Positions 37,152 through 45,900 of a stretch of 64,000 nucleotides of DNA are shown here, piece by piece. Under the pieces are notes generated by a model. It made no database searches. It saw only the letters and a list, made by a program, of their open reading frames with translations, and was not told the origin of the DNA. A program made the translations under genes and the position numbers. The first letter of the stretch is position 1. Every line of letters begins with the position of its first letter. Where the stretch lies: the NCBI RefSeq assembly GCF_014596085.1, contig NZ_JACCJY010000026.1, forward strand, positions 27,166 to 91,165. Direction: 5' to 3'. The stretch is from Azospirillum tabaci. Lineage in GTDB: Bacteria; Pseudomonadota; Alphaproteobacteria; Azospirillales; Azospirillaceae.

Positions 37152-37691
37152 CGTGGCCCCTCTACAAAACACTCAACCGCTGCAACCGGCGCCTGCTTGT
37201 CCCCATCTGTTTGACAGGAAACCAGGCCCGTGACCTTGATCCAGAACAAGCACCTTACGGCCTCGTCCGGTTCGTTGTTTATTGTGCACCGCAACATCAA
37301 CCCGTCAACACCCACCGGAAGCATGGCAGGGCTGATTCCACGTGTTTGGCGATGAACGCGGCAATTTGCCGCTCCTCCGTGCCGGAGCACCGTGAAGTCC
37401 GGCGGATACGCCGCCGGCCAGCAGGCTCTCAGACAACGCCCCCGGCGGCGTCATGGTTCCCCGCCGCCGTCCGATTCGCCAACAAAGTCAGTTGGTTATA
37501 ATTACGGACATTCAGGAACACAAACGGAGCCCAGCCTTCAATCCCATGCCCGGCGGGTCGATTGCGGAAAGGCGCGCGCCATTCCCTTTCGCCCGCGCGA
37601 CTGCCGCGCGCTATGGTGCGCCCGGCGACCAGCGGACCGGCAAGAGTCCGGGGCGCCCGCAAGAAGAACACGAGAACCGGAAGGGACGAGC
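37152..37691. other. 540-bp intergenic region
   Basis: No gene could be supported. It contains a GC-rich hairpin (GGCGGCG near 37444 with CGCCGCC near 37462) and a TATAAT hexamer at 37497-37502 that is a candidate -10 for the Ldh operon. Frames open here lack ribosome sites and look like chance. Confidence 0.5.
37497..37502 (+). promoter_or_regulatory. candidate -10 element for the Ldh/amidase genes
   Basis: A perfect TATAAT, unusual in DNA this GC-rich, 190 bases upstream of the Ldh start. The -35 (TTCGCC at 37475) is poor, so the call is weak. Confidence 0.3.
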
Positions 37692-38759
37692 ATGAGTGAC
37701 GAGACCCCCAGCCGCCGCGCCGCCGCGGCCTTCGCCCAGACCGCGGAAACCGGAACGCCGGTCCCCTTCGCCGATCTGGTGGCGCTGCTGGAGCGCATCT
37801 TCCTGCGCCACGGCACGTCGGAGCGGGTGGCGGCGATCCTCGCGGAGAACTGCGCGTCCTGCGAGCGCGACGGCTCCACCAGCCACGGTGTGTTCCGCAT
37901 TCCCGGCTATGTCGGCTCGCTGAAGAGCGGCTGGGTGGACGGGCGGGCCGAACCGACGGTGGAGGAGGCCGGCCCCGCCTTCCTGCGTGTCGATGCCGCC
38001 AATGGATTCACCCAGCCCGCCTTCCTGGCCGCCCGCGACCGCTTCCTGGAGATGGTGCGTGACAACGGCGTCGCCGTGATGGCGATCCGCAACTCCCACC
38101 ATTTCAGCGCCCTGTGGCCGGACGTCGAGCCCTTCGCACGCGAAGGGCTGGTGGCGCTGTCCTTCGTCAACAGCTTCGCCTGCGTCGTGCCGCCGGGCGG
38201 CAAGGCCGCGGTCTACGGCACCAACCCGATGGCCTTCGCCACCCCGGTGGCCGGCGGGGACCCGATGGTCTTCGACCAGGCGGCCAGTTCCATGGCCAAC
38301 GGCGACGTGCGCATCGCCGCGCGCGAGGGGCACGCCATCCCCGCCGGCTCCGGCGTGGACCGCGACGGCAAGCCGACCACCGACCCCAAGGCCGTTCTCG
38401 ACGGCGGCGCCCTGCTGCCCTTCGGCGGCCACAAGGGCGGCTCCATCGCCTTCATGATCGAGGTTCTGGCGGCGGCGCTGACCGGCGGCAAATACTCGCG
38501 CGAGGTCGACTGGTCGGCCCATCCCGGCGCCGAGACGCCCTGCACCGGCCAGCTCTTCATCGTCATCGACCCGGAGCGCGGCGGAACCGGCGCCTTCGCC
38601 GACCGCGTCGCCGGCCTCATCGGGAACGTCAAGGAAGCGGGGCAGGACCGCATGCCGGGCGAGCGCCGCTACGCCCGCCGCGCCCGCACCCTGCGCGACG
38701 GCGTCCCGCTGGCGCCGGCCCGGCTGGCCGAGCTGCGCGCCCTGGCCGGCGACGCCTGA
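37692..38759 (+). CDS. Ldh2/MDH2-type malate/lactate family oxidoreductase
   Basis: 355 residues of the non-Rossmann NAD(P)-dependent 2-oxoacid reductase family. Landmarks are SCERDGSTSHGVFRIPGYV, VDAANGFTQPAF, the VMAIRNSHHFSALWPDVEPFA block with the catalytic His region, YGTNPMAFATPV for cofactor binding, and LLPFGGHKGGSIAFMIE. The family includes malate, ureidoglycolate, sulfolactate and piperideine-2-carboxylate enzymes, and sequence alone does not choose between them. It is followed 37 bases later by an amidase, suggesting use of a 2-oxo or 2-hydroxy acid released from an amide. Confidence 0.88.
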   Translation: MSDETPSRRAAAAFAQTAETGTPVPFADLVALLERIFLRHGTSERVAAILAENCASCERDGSTSHGVFRIPGYVGSLKSGWVDGRAEPTVEEAGPAFLRVDAANGFTQPAFLAARDRFLEMVRDNGVAVMAIRNSHHFSALWPDVEPFAREGLVALSFVNSFACVVPPGGKAAVYGTNPMAFATPVAGGDPMVFDQAASSMANGDVRIAAREGHAIPAGSGVDRDGKPTTDPKAVLDGGALLPFGGHKGGSIAFMIEVLAAALTGGKYSREVDWSAHPGAETPCTGQLFIVIDPERGGTGAFADRVAGLIGNVKEAGQDRMPGERRYARRARTLRDGVPLAPARLAELRALAGDA

Positions 38760-38796
38760 CGCCCCTTCCCTCCTCCAGACCCGGTCGGTTCCCGCC

Positions 38797-40137
38797 ATGA
38801 CGACGCCCACCATCGCCACCCTGTCCCGCCGGCTCGACGACGGCGCCACCACCAGCCGCCAGCTCGTCGATTCCGCCCTCGCCGCCATCGCGGCCGGGGG
38901 CGAGGAGGCGCGCAAGACCTACACCGCCCTGCACGCCGATCCGGCGCGTGCGGCGGCGGACGCCCAGGACCTGCTGCGCCGGGCCGGGCAGCGCCCCTCC
39001 CCGCTGGCTGGCCTTCCGATCTCGGTCAAGGACCTTTTCGACGAGGCCGGGCACGTTACGCGGGCCGGGTCGCGGGCGCTGGAGGGCGCCGCCCCGGCCA
39101 GCCGCGACGCCGACGCGGTGGCGCGGCTGCGCGCCGCCGGGGCGGTGGTGGTGGGACGCACCAACATGACGGAGTTCGCCTTTTCCGGCGTCGGCATCAA
39201 CCCGCATTATGGCACCCCCGGCAACCCCGCCGATCCCGCGCGCATCCCCGGCGGTTCGTCGTCGGGCGCCGGGGTGTCGGTGGCGGCGGGCCATGTCCCG
39301 CTGGCGCTCGGCACCGACACCGGCGGCTCGGTCCGCATCCCGGCGGCGCTCTGCGGCATCGTCGGCTTCAAGCCGACGCAGCGCCGGGTGTCGCTGCGCG
39401 GCGCCCTGCCGCTGTCCTGGTCGCTGGATTCCATCGGGCCGCTCGCCCGGACGGTGGAATGCTGCGCCATCGCCGACGCCGTCCTGGCCGGCGAGACGGA
39501 GTCGGTGCCGCCCCAGGTCGGGCTGGCCGGGCTGCGCTTCGCCGTGCCGCAGACGGTGGTCCTCGACGGGATGGAGGACGCTGTGGCAAGCGCCTTCGAC
39601 GCCGCCTGCCGCCGCCTGTCGGAGGCCGGAGCCCGCATCGTCGACATCCCCATGGCGGAGCTGGCGGAGATCGGCCCGGCCAACGCCAAGGGCGGCCTGC
39701 CCGCGGCGGAGGCTGCCCACTGGCACCGCGACCTGCTGGCGGAGAAGGGCGACCTTTACGACCCGCGCGTCCGCGTCCGCATCGAGCGCGGCCGGACCAT
39801 GAGCGCCGTCGATTACATCGAGGTGGCCCAGCACCGCGCCGACCTGATCACCCGCACCGACCGGACCACGGCGGACTACGACGCGCTGCTGATGCCGACC
39901 GTGCCGCTGCTGGCCCCGCGCATCGACGCCTTCGCCGAGGACGAGGCGTTCACGCGGCTGAACCTGCTGCTGCTGCGCAACTGCGCCCTGTTCAACTTCC
40001 TGGACCGCTGCGCCATCAGCCTGCCGATGCAGCGAGCGGGCGAGCTGCCCAGCGGCCTGATGCTGGTCGGTGCGGCGGGGGCCGACCGCCGCCTGCTGTC
40101 CATCGCCGCCGCGGTGGAACCGGTGGTGGGCGCCTGA
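38797..40137 (+). CDS. amidase (amidase signature family)
   Basis: 446 residues with the complete catalytic set: Lys in PISVKDLFD, the PGGSSSGAGVSVAAG block and the nucleophile Ser in TDTGGSVRIPAALCG. It resembles the first amidase in the window (1101-2489) in layout but lacks a small upstream partner. It follows the Ldh2 gene and is convergent with the gamma-glutamyltransferase. The substrate is unknown. Confidence 0.88.
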   Translation: MTTPTIATLSRRLDDGATTSRQLVDSALAAIAAGGEEARKTYTALHADPARAAADAQDLLRRAGQRPSPLAGLPISVKDLFDEAGHVTRAGSRALEGAAPASRDADAVARLRAAGAVVVGRTNMTEFAFSGVGINPHYGTPGNPADPARIPGGSSSGAGVSVAAGHVPLALGTDTGGSVRIPAALCGIVGFKPTQRRVSLRGALPLSWSLDSIGPLARTVECCAIADAVLAGETESVPPQVGLAGLRFAVPQTVVLDGMEDAVASAFDAACRRLSEAGARIVDIPMAELAEIGPANAKGGLPAAEAAHWHRDLLAEKGDLYDPRVRVRIERGRTMSAVDYIEVAQHRADLITRTDRTTADYDALLMPTVPLLAPRIDAFAEDEAFTRLNLLLLRNCALFNFLDRCAISLPMQRAGELPSGLMLVGAAGADRRLLSIAAAVEPVVGA

Positions 40138-40163
40138 CGAGGGGGGCGGCACAACCGCCCCCC

Positions 40164-41747
40164 TCAGAAACCCAGGGCGCAGCCGTCCTTGCGGTGGTCC
40201 GAGCCGGCGATCAGCAGGCCGGCCGCGTGGTCGATCCAGATCGCCTGACCGCCGCCCATCGGCTCGTCCCGGCGGACCACCGCGTGGCCGCGGCGCGCCA
40301 GCTCCGCCGCGGTGTCCTCCGCCACGGTGGGCTCGATCTCCAGAACCCCGTTGAAGGCGAAGCTGCGCGGCTGGTCGATGGCGGTCTGGACGTCCTGCCC
40401 GCGGTCGAGCAGCGCCGACACGAAGGCGCCATGCCCCGCCGCCTGATAATGGCCGCCCATCACGCCAAAGGGGCAGACCGCGCGCCCATCCTTGCGGATC
40501 AGGCCGGGGATAATGGTGTGCAGCGGGCGGCGGCGCGGCGCCAGGGCGTTGGGGTGCCCCTCGGTCAGGCGGAAGGAGGTGCCGCGGCTGTGCAGGAGGA
40601 CGCCGGTCGCCGGGTCGAGCTGCACGCTGCCGAAGCTGTGGAAGATCGAGTTGATGAAGGAGATGGCGTTGCCGTCGCGGTCGACCACGCTGAGGCAGAC
40701 CGTGTCCTTGTGCTCCGCCTCCATCCACAGCGTGGGGGGCTGGGCGCGGGCCGGGTCGATGCGGCGGCGCAGCGCCGCCGTCGCTTCCGCTGAGAGCAGC
40801 GCCGCGGCGGCCTCCGGTCCGCCTTCCCCCACCAGGACGTCGCGGTGGTGGTAGGCGAGCTTGGTCGCCTCGGCGTGCAGATGGTGGCGGTCGGCGTCGC
40901 CGACCGACTGCGACAGGTCGAAGCCGCCCAGCGCGTTCAGGATCATCAGCGCGGCGAGGCCCTGGCCGTTCGGCGGGCACTCGAGAATCTCGTAGCCGCG
41001 GTAATCCGTGGCGAGCGGCGTCACGTACTCCGCCCCAACCTGCGCCGCCGCGAAGTCGTCCAGCGTGTGCAGCCCGCCGCGGGCGCGCAGGAAGCCGACC
41101 AGCGACTCCGCCGTGGCCCCGCTGTAGAAGGCCGCCGCCCCGTGCGCCGCGATGTCCCGCAGCCGTTGGCCGAGCAGCGGCTGGGCGTGGCGCTCCCCGG
41201 CGCGCGGCGCGCGGCCGTCGGGCAGGAAGACGGCGCGGCAGCCCTCGTCCGCCGCCAGCAGGGGGACCGCCGCTGCCCAGTCCTGCGCCACCCGCGGGGA
41301 AATGCCGTAGCCCTCCTCGGCGTAGCGGATGGCGCGGAGGAAGACCCGGTCGAGCGGCAGCCGCCCGTGGTCGGCGTGCAACCGCGTCCAGGCAGCGACG
41401 GCGCCCGGCACGGTGACCGCGTGGGCGCCGTGGCGCGGGATCTCGCCGGTGACGCCCAGCCCGGCCAGACGCTCGACGCTCGCGGCGGCGGGCGCCCGCC
41501 CGCTGCCGTTCAGGGCGACCACCGGCCCGTTCGCCGGGGCGTAGAGGGCGAAGGCATCGCCGCCGATGCCGGTCATGTGCGGCTCGACCACGCATTGCAC
41601 CGCGACGGCGGCGATGGCCGCGTCCACGGCGTTGCCGCCCGCCGCAAGGATGTCGAGCGCCGCCGCGCTCGCCAGCGGGTGCGAGGTGGCCACCGCGGCC
41701 TCCGTCGCCACCAGCGCCGACCGTCCGGGCAGGCAGAAGTCACGCAT
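40164..41747 (-). CDS. gamma-glutamyltransferase family protein
   Basis: 527 residues of the Ntn-hydrolase GGT family. The N-terminal part has ATSHPLASAAALDILAAGGNAVDAAIA and VEPHMTGIGGDAF. The nucleophile Thr is probably in EAEHKDTVCLSVVDRDGNA, where autocleavage would give two subunits, followed by FINSIFHSFGS and the GGHYQAAGHGAFVSALLDRG end. It has no obvious signal peptide, unlike periplasmic Ggt, so it may be cytoplasmic and act on gamma-glutamyl or acyl amides other than glutathione. ATG 41747; a GTG three bases upstream is equally possible. Confidence 0.87.
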   Translation of the reverse strand: MRDFCLPGRSALVATEAAVATSHPLASAAALDILAAGGNAVDAAIAAVAVQCVVEPHMTGIGGDAFALYAPANGPVVALNGSGRAPAAASVERLAGLGVTGEIPRHGAHAVTVPGAVAAWTRLHADHGRLPLDRVFLRAIRYAEEGYGISPRVAQDWAAAVPLLAADEGCRAVFLPDGRAPRAGERHAQPLLGQRLRDIAAHGAAAFYSGATAESLVGFLRARGGLHTLDDFAAAQVGAEYVTPLATDYRGYEILECPPNGQGLAALMILNALGGFDLSQSVGDADRHHLHAEATKLAYHHRDVLVGEGGPEAAAALLSAEATAALRRRIDPARAQPPTLWMEAEHKDTVCLSVVDRDGNAISFINSIFHSFGSVQLDPATGVLLHSRGTSFRLTEGHPNALAPRRRPLHTIIPGLIRKDGRAVCPFGVMGGHYQAAGHGAFVSALLDRGQDVQTAIDQPRSFAFNGVLEIEPTVAEDTAAELARRGHAVVRRDEPMGGGQAIWIDHAAGLLIAGSDHRKDGCALGF

Positions 41748-41779
41748 CACGATGGCAGCCTCCGGACCGGGGGAAAGGA

Positions 41780-42037
41780 TCAATGCGGACTGCGGCGCAG
41801 GGGAATGACGCGGCGGTTCCGGGTCTCCGGCTCCTTCGCGGCGTGGATCTGCACCTTCTTGAGCTGGATGACGTAACGCTCGGCGCCGTTGACCATCACG
41901 GCGATGACGGTCGGCCCGTTCGCCCAGTCGCTGGGCACGAGGTGAAGTTCCTTGATGCGCGCGGTTCCGGCGGTCAGCTCAGCAAGGTCCAGAACCTCGT
42001 CCCCGGCGCGAAACCCCAGATATTCATCGACGATCAT
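41780..42037 (-). CDS. hypothetical protein, 85 residues
   Basis: Small soluble protein with alternating hydrophobic strands (MIVDEYLGFRAGDEVLDLAE, then GPTVIAVMVNGAERYVIQLKKVQIH) and a basic tail ending RRVIPLRRSPH. It looks like a small beta-barrel. It lies just upstream of the GGT gene on the same strand. No family recognised and no strong ribosome site, so moderate support only. Confidence 0.5.
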   Translation of the reverse strand: MIVDEYLGFRAGDEVLDLAELTAGTARIKELHLVPSDWANGPTVIAVMVNGAERYVIQLKKVQIHAAKEPETRNRRVIPLRRSPH

Positions 42038-42173
42038 GGCGTCCGGCGGCAGTGTCTTGGCGGCAGTGTTGCCAAGCCTACCAGCACCGCGGGCGGCGGG
42101 CCACCGCCCAAGCCGCCGCCCGGCGCTTTTTCATAGAGGGGCTTACGGACGGCGCGTCAGGTGGCGATGCGCG

Positions 42174-43298
42174 TCATATGGCAAAACGAGTCATATGATT
42201 GTCCCAACGGAAGTCGGCCAGCCGCAGGCCGTCGCCCGGCAGGTCCGGCACCGCACCGACCGTGCGGAGATTGCCGAGCCCGCTGCTCGCCAGGAAACCG
42301 TCGCCGTCCGGGGCGATGCCGCAGCCGTCGGGCAGCGCCGCCGCCCCCAGCCACGCGCCGGTGGCGTCGTCCCACAGCCCAATGATGCCGCCCTTGGGCG
42401 AACTGGCCGCGACCTTGCCCTTGTCGGCGGCGACGCTGCCGATGTAGCCCTCGAAGCGGGACAGCTCCTCGTCCGGCGTCTCGAACAGGCGCACCGCGCC
42501 GCCGCCCGGACGGTGCGTGCCGGTCAGCGGCTGGAGCATGCCGACCGGCCGCTCATCCTGCGTGCCGAAGGCGATGCCGCCGTCGGCCAGGGCGGCGATG
42601 TGGCGGATGCCGAGGTTCGCGTGCTCCTCCGGCAGGCGGACCTGATCGAGCAGCTTTCCGCTCGCCACCTCGACATAGGTGATCGAGGAGTCCATCTCGT
42701 CCAGGTTCAGCTTGGCCCGACCGGTGTCCGGGTGGGTGATGACGCCGCCGTTGGCGACCGCCAGGACCGTGCCGTCCGCGATCATCAGAAGCTCGTGCGG
42801 CCCCAGCCCGTGGGTCGGCATCGCGCCGACGCGGCGGTAACCGTCCATGGCGTCATAGACGCCGATCGCCCCGGTTTCGCGCGGCACGTCGTCCTCCGCC
42901 ACGTAGAGCAGCCGCCCGTCGGTGGAAAAGGCGCCATGGCCGGTGAAGCGGCGGTCGTCCGGCGCGCGGATCGCCGGCCCCGGACGCCCGTCAACCAACG
43001 ACAGCGGCATGAACCAGCGCCCCGGACGGCGGGCGAAGGCGACCGCCTCGGCCCGCGTCGGGTGCGGGACGATGCCGTGGGCGCGGCCCGGCGTCGGGGT
43101 GGTGAAGCGCACGCCGCCCGTTCCGTCCAGCGCCGCCACGCCATACTCCGGCGATGCCGCCGCGGTGGCGTAGGCGTTGAGGAACAGCGTGCCCCCGGCG
43201 GTCTCCGCCCGCGCCGGTCCCAGGAGGGCGCCGAGCAGACCGCCACCGAGCAGGCCGCCACCAATCAGGAACAGGGTGCCCCGGCGGGTCGCGTCCAT
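42174..43298 (-). CDS. DUF1513 domain periplasmic beta-propeller-like protein
   Basis: 374 residues with a Tat-like leader (ATRRGTLFLIGGGLLGGG) and then repeated beta units with GHGAFSTDGRLLYVAEDD, GLGPHELLMIADGTVLAVANGG and GFLASSGLGNLRTVG, as in DUF1513 proteins that look like seven-bladed propellers. It is the last gene of the imelysin operon and starts three bases after the second imelysin gene. Members occur in the same order in other proteobacteria and are thought to act in periplasmic iron handling; the mechanism is unknown. Confidence 0.87.
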   Translation of the reverse strand: MDATRRGTLFLIGGGLLGGGLLGALLGPARAETAGGTLFLNAYATAAASPEYGVAALDGTGGVRFTTPTPGRAHGIVPHPTRAEAVAFARRPGRWFMPLSLVDGRPGPAIRAPDDRRFTGHGAFSTDGRLLYVAEDDVPRETGAIGVYDAMDGYRRVGAMPTHGLGPHELLMIADGTVLAVANGGVITHPDTGRAKLNLDEMDSSITYVEVASGKLLDQVRLPEEHANLGIRHIAALADGGIAFGTQDERPVGMLQPLTGTHRPGGGAVRLFETPDEELSRFEGYIGSVAADKGKVAASSPKGGIIGLWDDATGAWLGAAALPDGCGIAPDGDGFLASSGLGNLRTVGAVPDLPGDGLRLADFRWDNHMTRFAI

Positions 43299-43301
43299 CG
43301 C

Positions 43302-44420
43302 TCAGTCTCCATCCAGTTCGTTGAAGCCGATGCTGATGTCCAGAAGCGGCGCCACCGTGCCGGTCAGCAGGTTGCGCAGGTCCTTGGCCCGTTGCAGGGT
43401 GGCCTCCACGGTCTTGCGCTTGGCCGGGTCGGCGACGGCGACGTTGATCGGTGCGGGGATCGCCTCGGCGGCGCGGACCGCGGCGGTGAAGCCGTCCTCC
43501 AACGCGCGGCGGGCCTGCGCCCCGGCGTCGCCGGCGGGCAGCAGCGCGGTCAGGCCCGGTCCCCCGCCCTCGCCCAGCATCAGGGCGCGCAGCGCCTCCA
43601 GGTTGATGCGGACGTTGTGGGACGACTGGCCGCTGCGCAGCGCCTCGGCCACCGCCGGCTTGGCCTCCGCGGCGGTGGGGCCGAGCGGCGCCAGCAGCTT
43701 CTGGTCGGCCACCACCTGCAGCGCGGTGAGCGACCCGGTGAACAGCACGTTGATCGCCGACCCGGCGTCGGGGCCGAGCGCGGTCTGCTCCCCGGCGGTC
43801 AGCGGCGCCTCCAGGGCCTTCCAGCCGTCGCGCGCCTCACGAGTGATGGCGAGGACGTTCTGCGCCACCGCGGCGGCCAGCGCGCCGCGGAAGCGCCCCG
43901 CCTCATCGCCTTGGAATCCAGCGGCGGTGACGCCCTCGTCGAACAGCAGCCGCTCCAGCACGGTCAGCCCCTGCACCGCGGCGCTCTGGCGGGCGAGCCC
44001 GCCCGGCTCCAGCAGCTTCGGATCGCGGTTCTTCAGCATGGCGAGGATCTGGCGCTGCACCACCCCGGCCCGCTCCGGCCAGAAGGCGATGCGGTCGGCG
44101 CGCAGCTCCATCGCCAGCGGTCCGGCGCGCAGGTGCTGGACGCCGGCCCAGGCCTCGTAGACGGCGCGGTGGGCGGCGCGGCAGCTCTCCAGCCCGTCCG
44201 CGGTCGGCGCCGCGGCGAACTCCGCCAGCCGCTCCGCGTAGATGCCGGCGGCACCGGCCAGCGCGTCGAAGCGCGGCAGGGCATGGGTTCGGACCAGACC
44301 GCCCAGCACGGCGGCGTCTCCCGCCGGCTCCCGCGCCGCCAGGGCGAACTTGCCCGGCAGGAGGATCGACAGGGCGGCGGCCGACATCAGGCCGATCATG
44401 CGACGGCGTTGCATCCTCAT
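43302..44420 (-). CDS. imelysin family protein (second copy)
   Basis: 372 residues. A signal peptide (RRRMIGLMSAAALSILLPG, cleavage near ALAA) precedes an all-helical imelysin (M75-like) domain with YEAWAGVQHLRAGPLAMELRADRIAFWPER and the later AAVQGLTVLERLLFDE, which replaces the GxHxxE motif region. That motif is altered (GLTVLE), so metal binding may differ from the first copy. Operon position: after the DUF1111 cytochrome and before DUF1513. Confidence 0.85.
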   Translation of the reverse strand: MRMQRRRMIGLMSAAALSILLPGKFALAAREPAGDAAVLGGLVRTHALPRFDALAGAAGIYAERLAEFAAAPTADGLESCRAAHRAVYEAWAGVQHLRAGPLAMELRADRIAFWPERAGVVQRQILAMLKNRDPKLLEPGGLARQSAAVQGLTVLERLLFDEGVTAAGFQGDEAGRFRGALAAAVAQNVLAITREARDGWKALEAPLTAGEQTALGPDAGSAINVLFTGSLTALQVVADQKLLAPLGPTAAEAKPAVAEALRSGQSSHNVRINLEALRALMLGEGGGPGLTALLPAGDAGAQARRALEDGFTAAVRAAEAIPAPINVAVADPAKRKTVEATLQRAKDLRNLLTGTVAPLLDISIGFNELDGD

Positions 44421-44448
44421 CACCTATGCCATTCAAACCGTGTGGACT

Positions 44449-45720
44449 TTAGAGCCCCAGAACGAAACGCACCAACTTTTCCCGGTCGCCGCGCGGCAGG
44501 GCCATGAAGGCGCCGCGCGCCATGTCCGCCTCGCCGCCGTGCCACAGGATGGCCTCGGTGACGCTGCGCGCCCGCCCGTCGTGGAGCAGGGCCAGCGTGC
44601 CGTCGGATTCCGCCAGCCGCTTCATCCCCCACAGCGGCGTCGTGCGCCAGTCGCGGCCCCTCGCCTCGCCCATCGCCACGCCGTCGGCCAGATCCTCGCC
44701 CAGATCGTGCAAAAGCAGGTCGCTGTAGGGGAAGATCGTCCGGCGGGACAGCGTGGGATGCGCCGCGTCCTCCGCCGTGGTGAAGGAGGGGCGGTGGCAG
44801 GACGCGCAGCCGGTGGCGGCGAACAGCGCGCTTCCCGCCGTGTCGCGCGGCGCCTCCAGCCCACCATCCGGCGGCAGGGTGCGCAGATAGCCGTCGATCA
44901 GCCCGATCACCGTGGAGGGGATTTCCAGCCCCTCGTACTGCGGGGAGTCGCCGTGCGGGGCGTTCCGGCACTCGGTCTGCGCCGGTGTGCAGTCGCCCCA
45001 GGGCTCGGGGTAGGCCGGGGTGGACATGCCGATGTCGAGGCTGAAGGCCTCCGAATTCTGGCGGTGCAGCGTCGGGTGGACGGCCTTCCAGCCGAAGCGG
45101 CCGAGCTGCCGCGTGCCCTCCGGCGCCACCCAGTTGGGGCGTCCGGCGATGCCGTCACCGTCGCGGTCCTCCGGATCGGCGCCGGCCAGGATGTCGGCCT
45201 CGGGGATGCGCTCCAGCAGGCCCATGCCGCGCACGGACGGGGCGATGCGGGCGGAAATGGCCGTCGCCTCGGCCAGCGGCCCGTAATTGAGGTCGGTGAC
45301 GGTCACCAGCGGGCGGCGCAGCGTCGCCGTGTCGCCGTCGGGGAAGCGCACCGTCTCCTCGCGGTAGGTCAGGACGGGCTTGCCCTCGGTGGCGAAGCCG
45401 AGCACCGCGTTGGTCTGGATCTGCCGCCCATAGACGGGGTCGCCGCTGAGCTTCAGCGCGTAGCCGACGCCGCGGCCATCGGGTGAATCGGGATCGGGCG
45501 TATCGGGATCGGGCGGGCGCCCCTGGCGGGCCGCCGGGTGGCACGCGGCGCAGGAGCGGGCGTCGTAGAGCGGCCCCAGCCCATCGTTGGCATGCGTCAC
45601 CGTCGGGGCACTGACCCACATCCGCCGGAACAGCTTCTCACCGATCCGGGTGTCGAGGTCGCCCGCCACCGCCGGCAGGGCCGGCAGAAGGGCGAGCAGG
45701 AAGGCGAAACGGGCTTTCAT
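44449..45720 (-). CDS. DUF1111 di-haem oxidoreductase family (c-type)
   Basis: 423 residues with a signal peptide (MKARFAFLLALLPALPAVAG) and two CxxCH haem sites: SCAACH (57-61) and GCASCH near residue 310. Other conserved pieces are HANDGLGPLYDARSC and GLPWWGMKRL-like PLWGMKRLAES. This is the family once called thiol oxidoreductase, placed by fold near MauG-type di-haem enzymes. In the operon it stands between two imelysins and may oxidise or reduce periplasmic iron, which is inference. ATG 45720 matches the signal peptide. Confidence 0.88.
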   Translation of the reverse strand: MKARFAFLLALLPALPAVAGDLDTRIGEKLFRRMWVSAPTVTHANDGLGPLYDARSCAACHPAARQGRPPDPDTPDPDSPDGRGVGYALKLSGDPVYGRQIQTNAVLGFATEGKPVLTYREETVRFPDGDTATLRRPLVTVTDLNYGPLAEATAISARIAPSVRGMGLLERIPEADILAGADPEDRDGDGIAGRPNWVAPEGTRQLGRFGWKAVHPTLHRQNSEAFSLDIGMSTPAYPEPWGDCTPAQTECRNAPHGDSPQYEGLEIPSTVIGLIDGYLRTLPPDGGLEAPRDTAGSALFAATGCASCHRPSFTTAEDAAHPTLSRRTIFPYSDLLLHDLGEDLADGVAMGEARGRDWRTTPLWGMKRLAESDGTLALLHDGRARSVTEAILWHGGEADMARGAFMALPRGDREKLVRFVLGL

Positions 45721-45900
45721 CGGTCGGGCGGGCATCGGTCGGGCGGAGTGCCCCATCTCATGAAGACGAAAAGGCCGGGCTGCGGCCCCTCCCCCGCGCG
45801 GGCGGTCGGCGGGGAGCGGACAACGCCGCCCCACGCGGGAAGGAAGGGCCGCGGCCCGTGGTCCGCCAGCTTGCTTGCCGCCGGCTAATTCGCCGACGTC

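Noticed and set aside
45760..45860. GC-rich stretch between the irpA and DUF1111 genes resembling the dispersed repeat
   Set aside because: It shares only CCCTCCCCCGCG and lacks the matching arm and trailing part.
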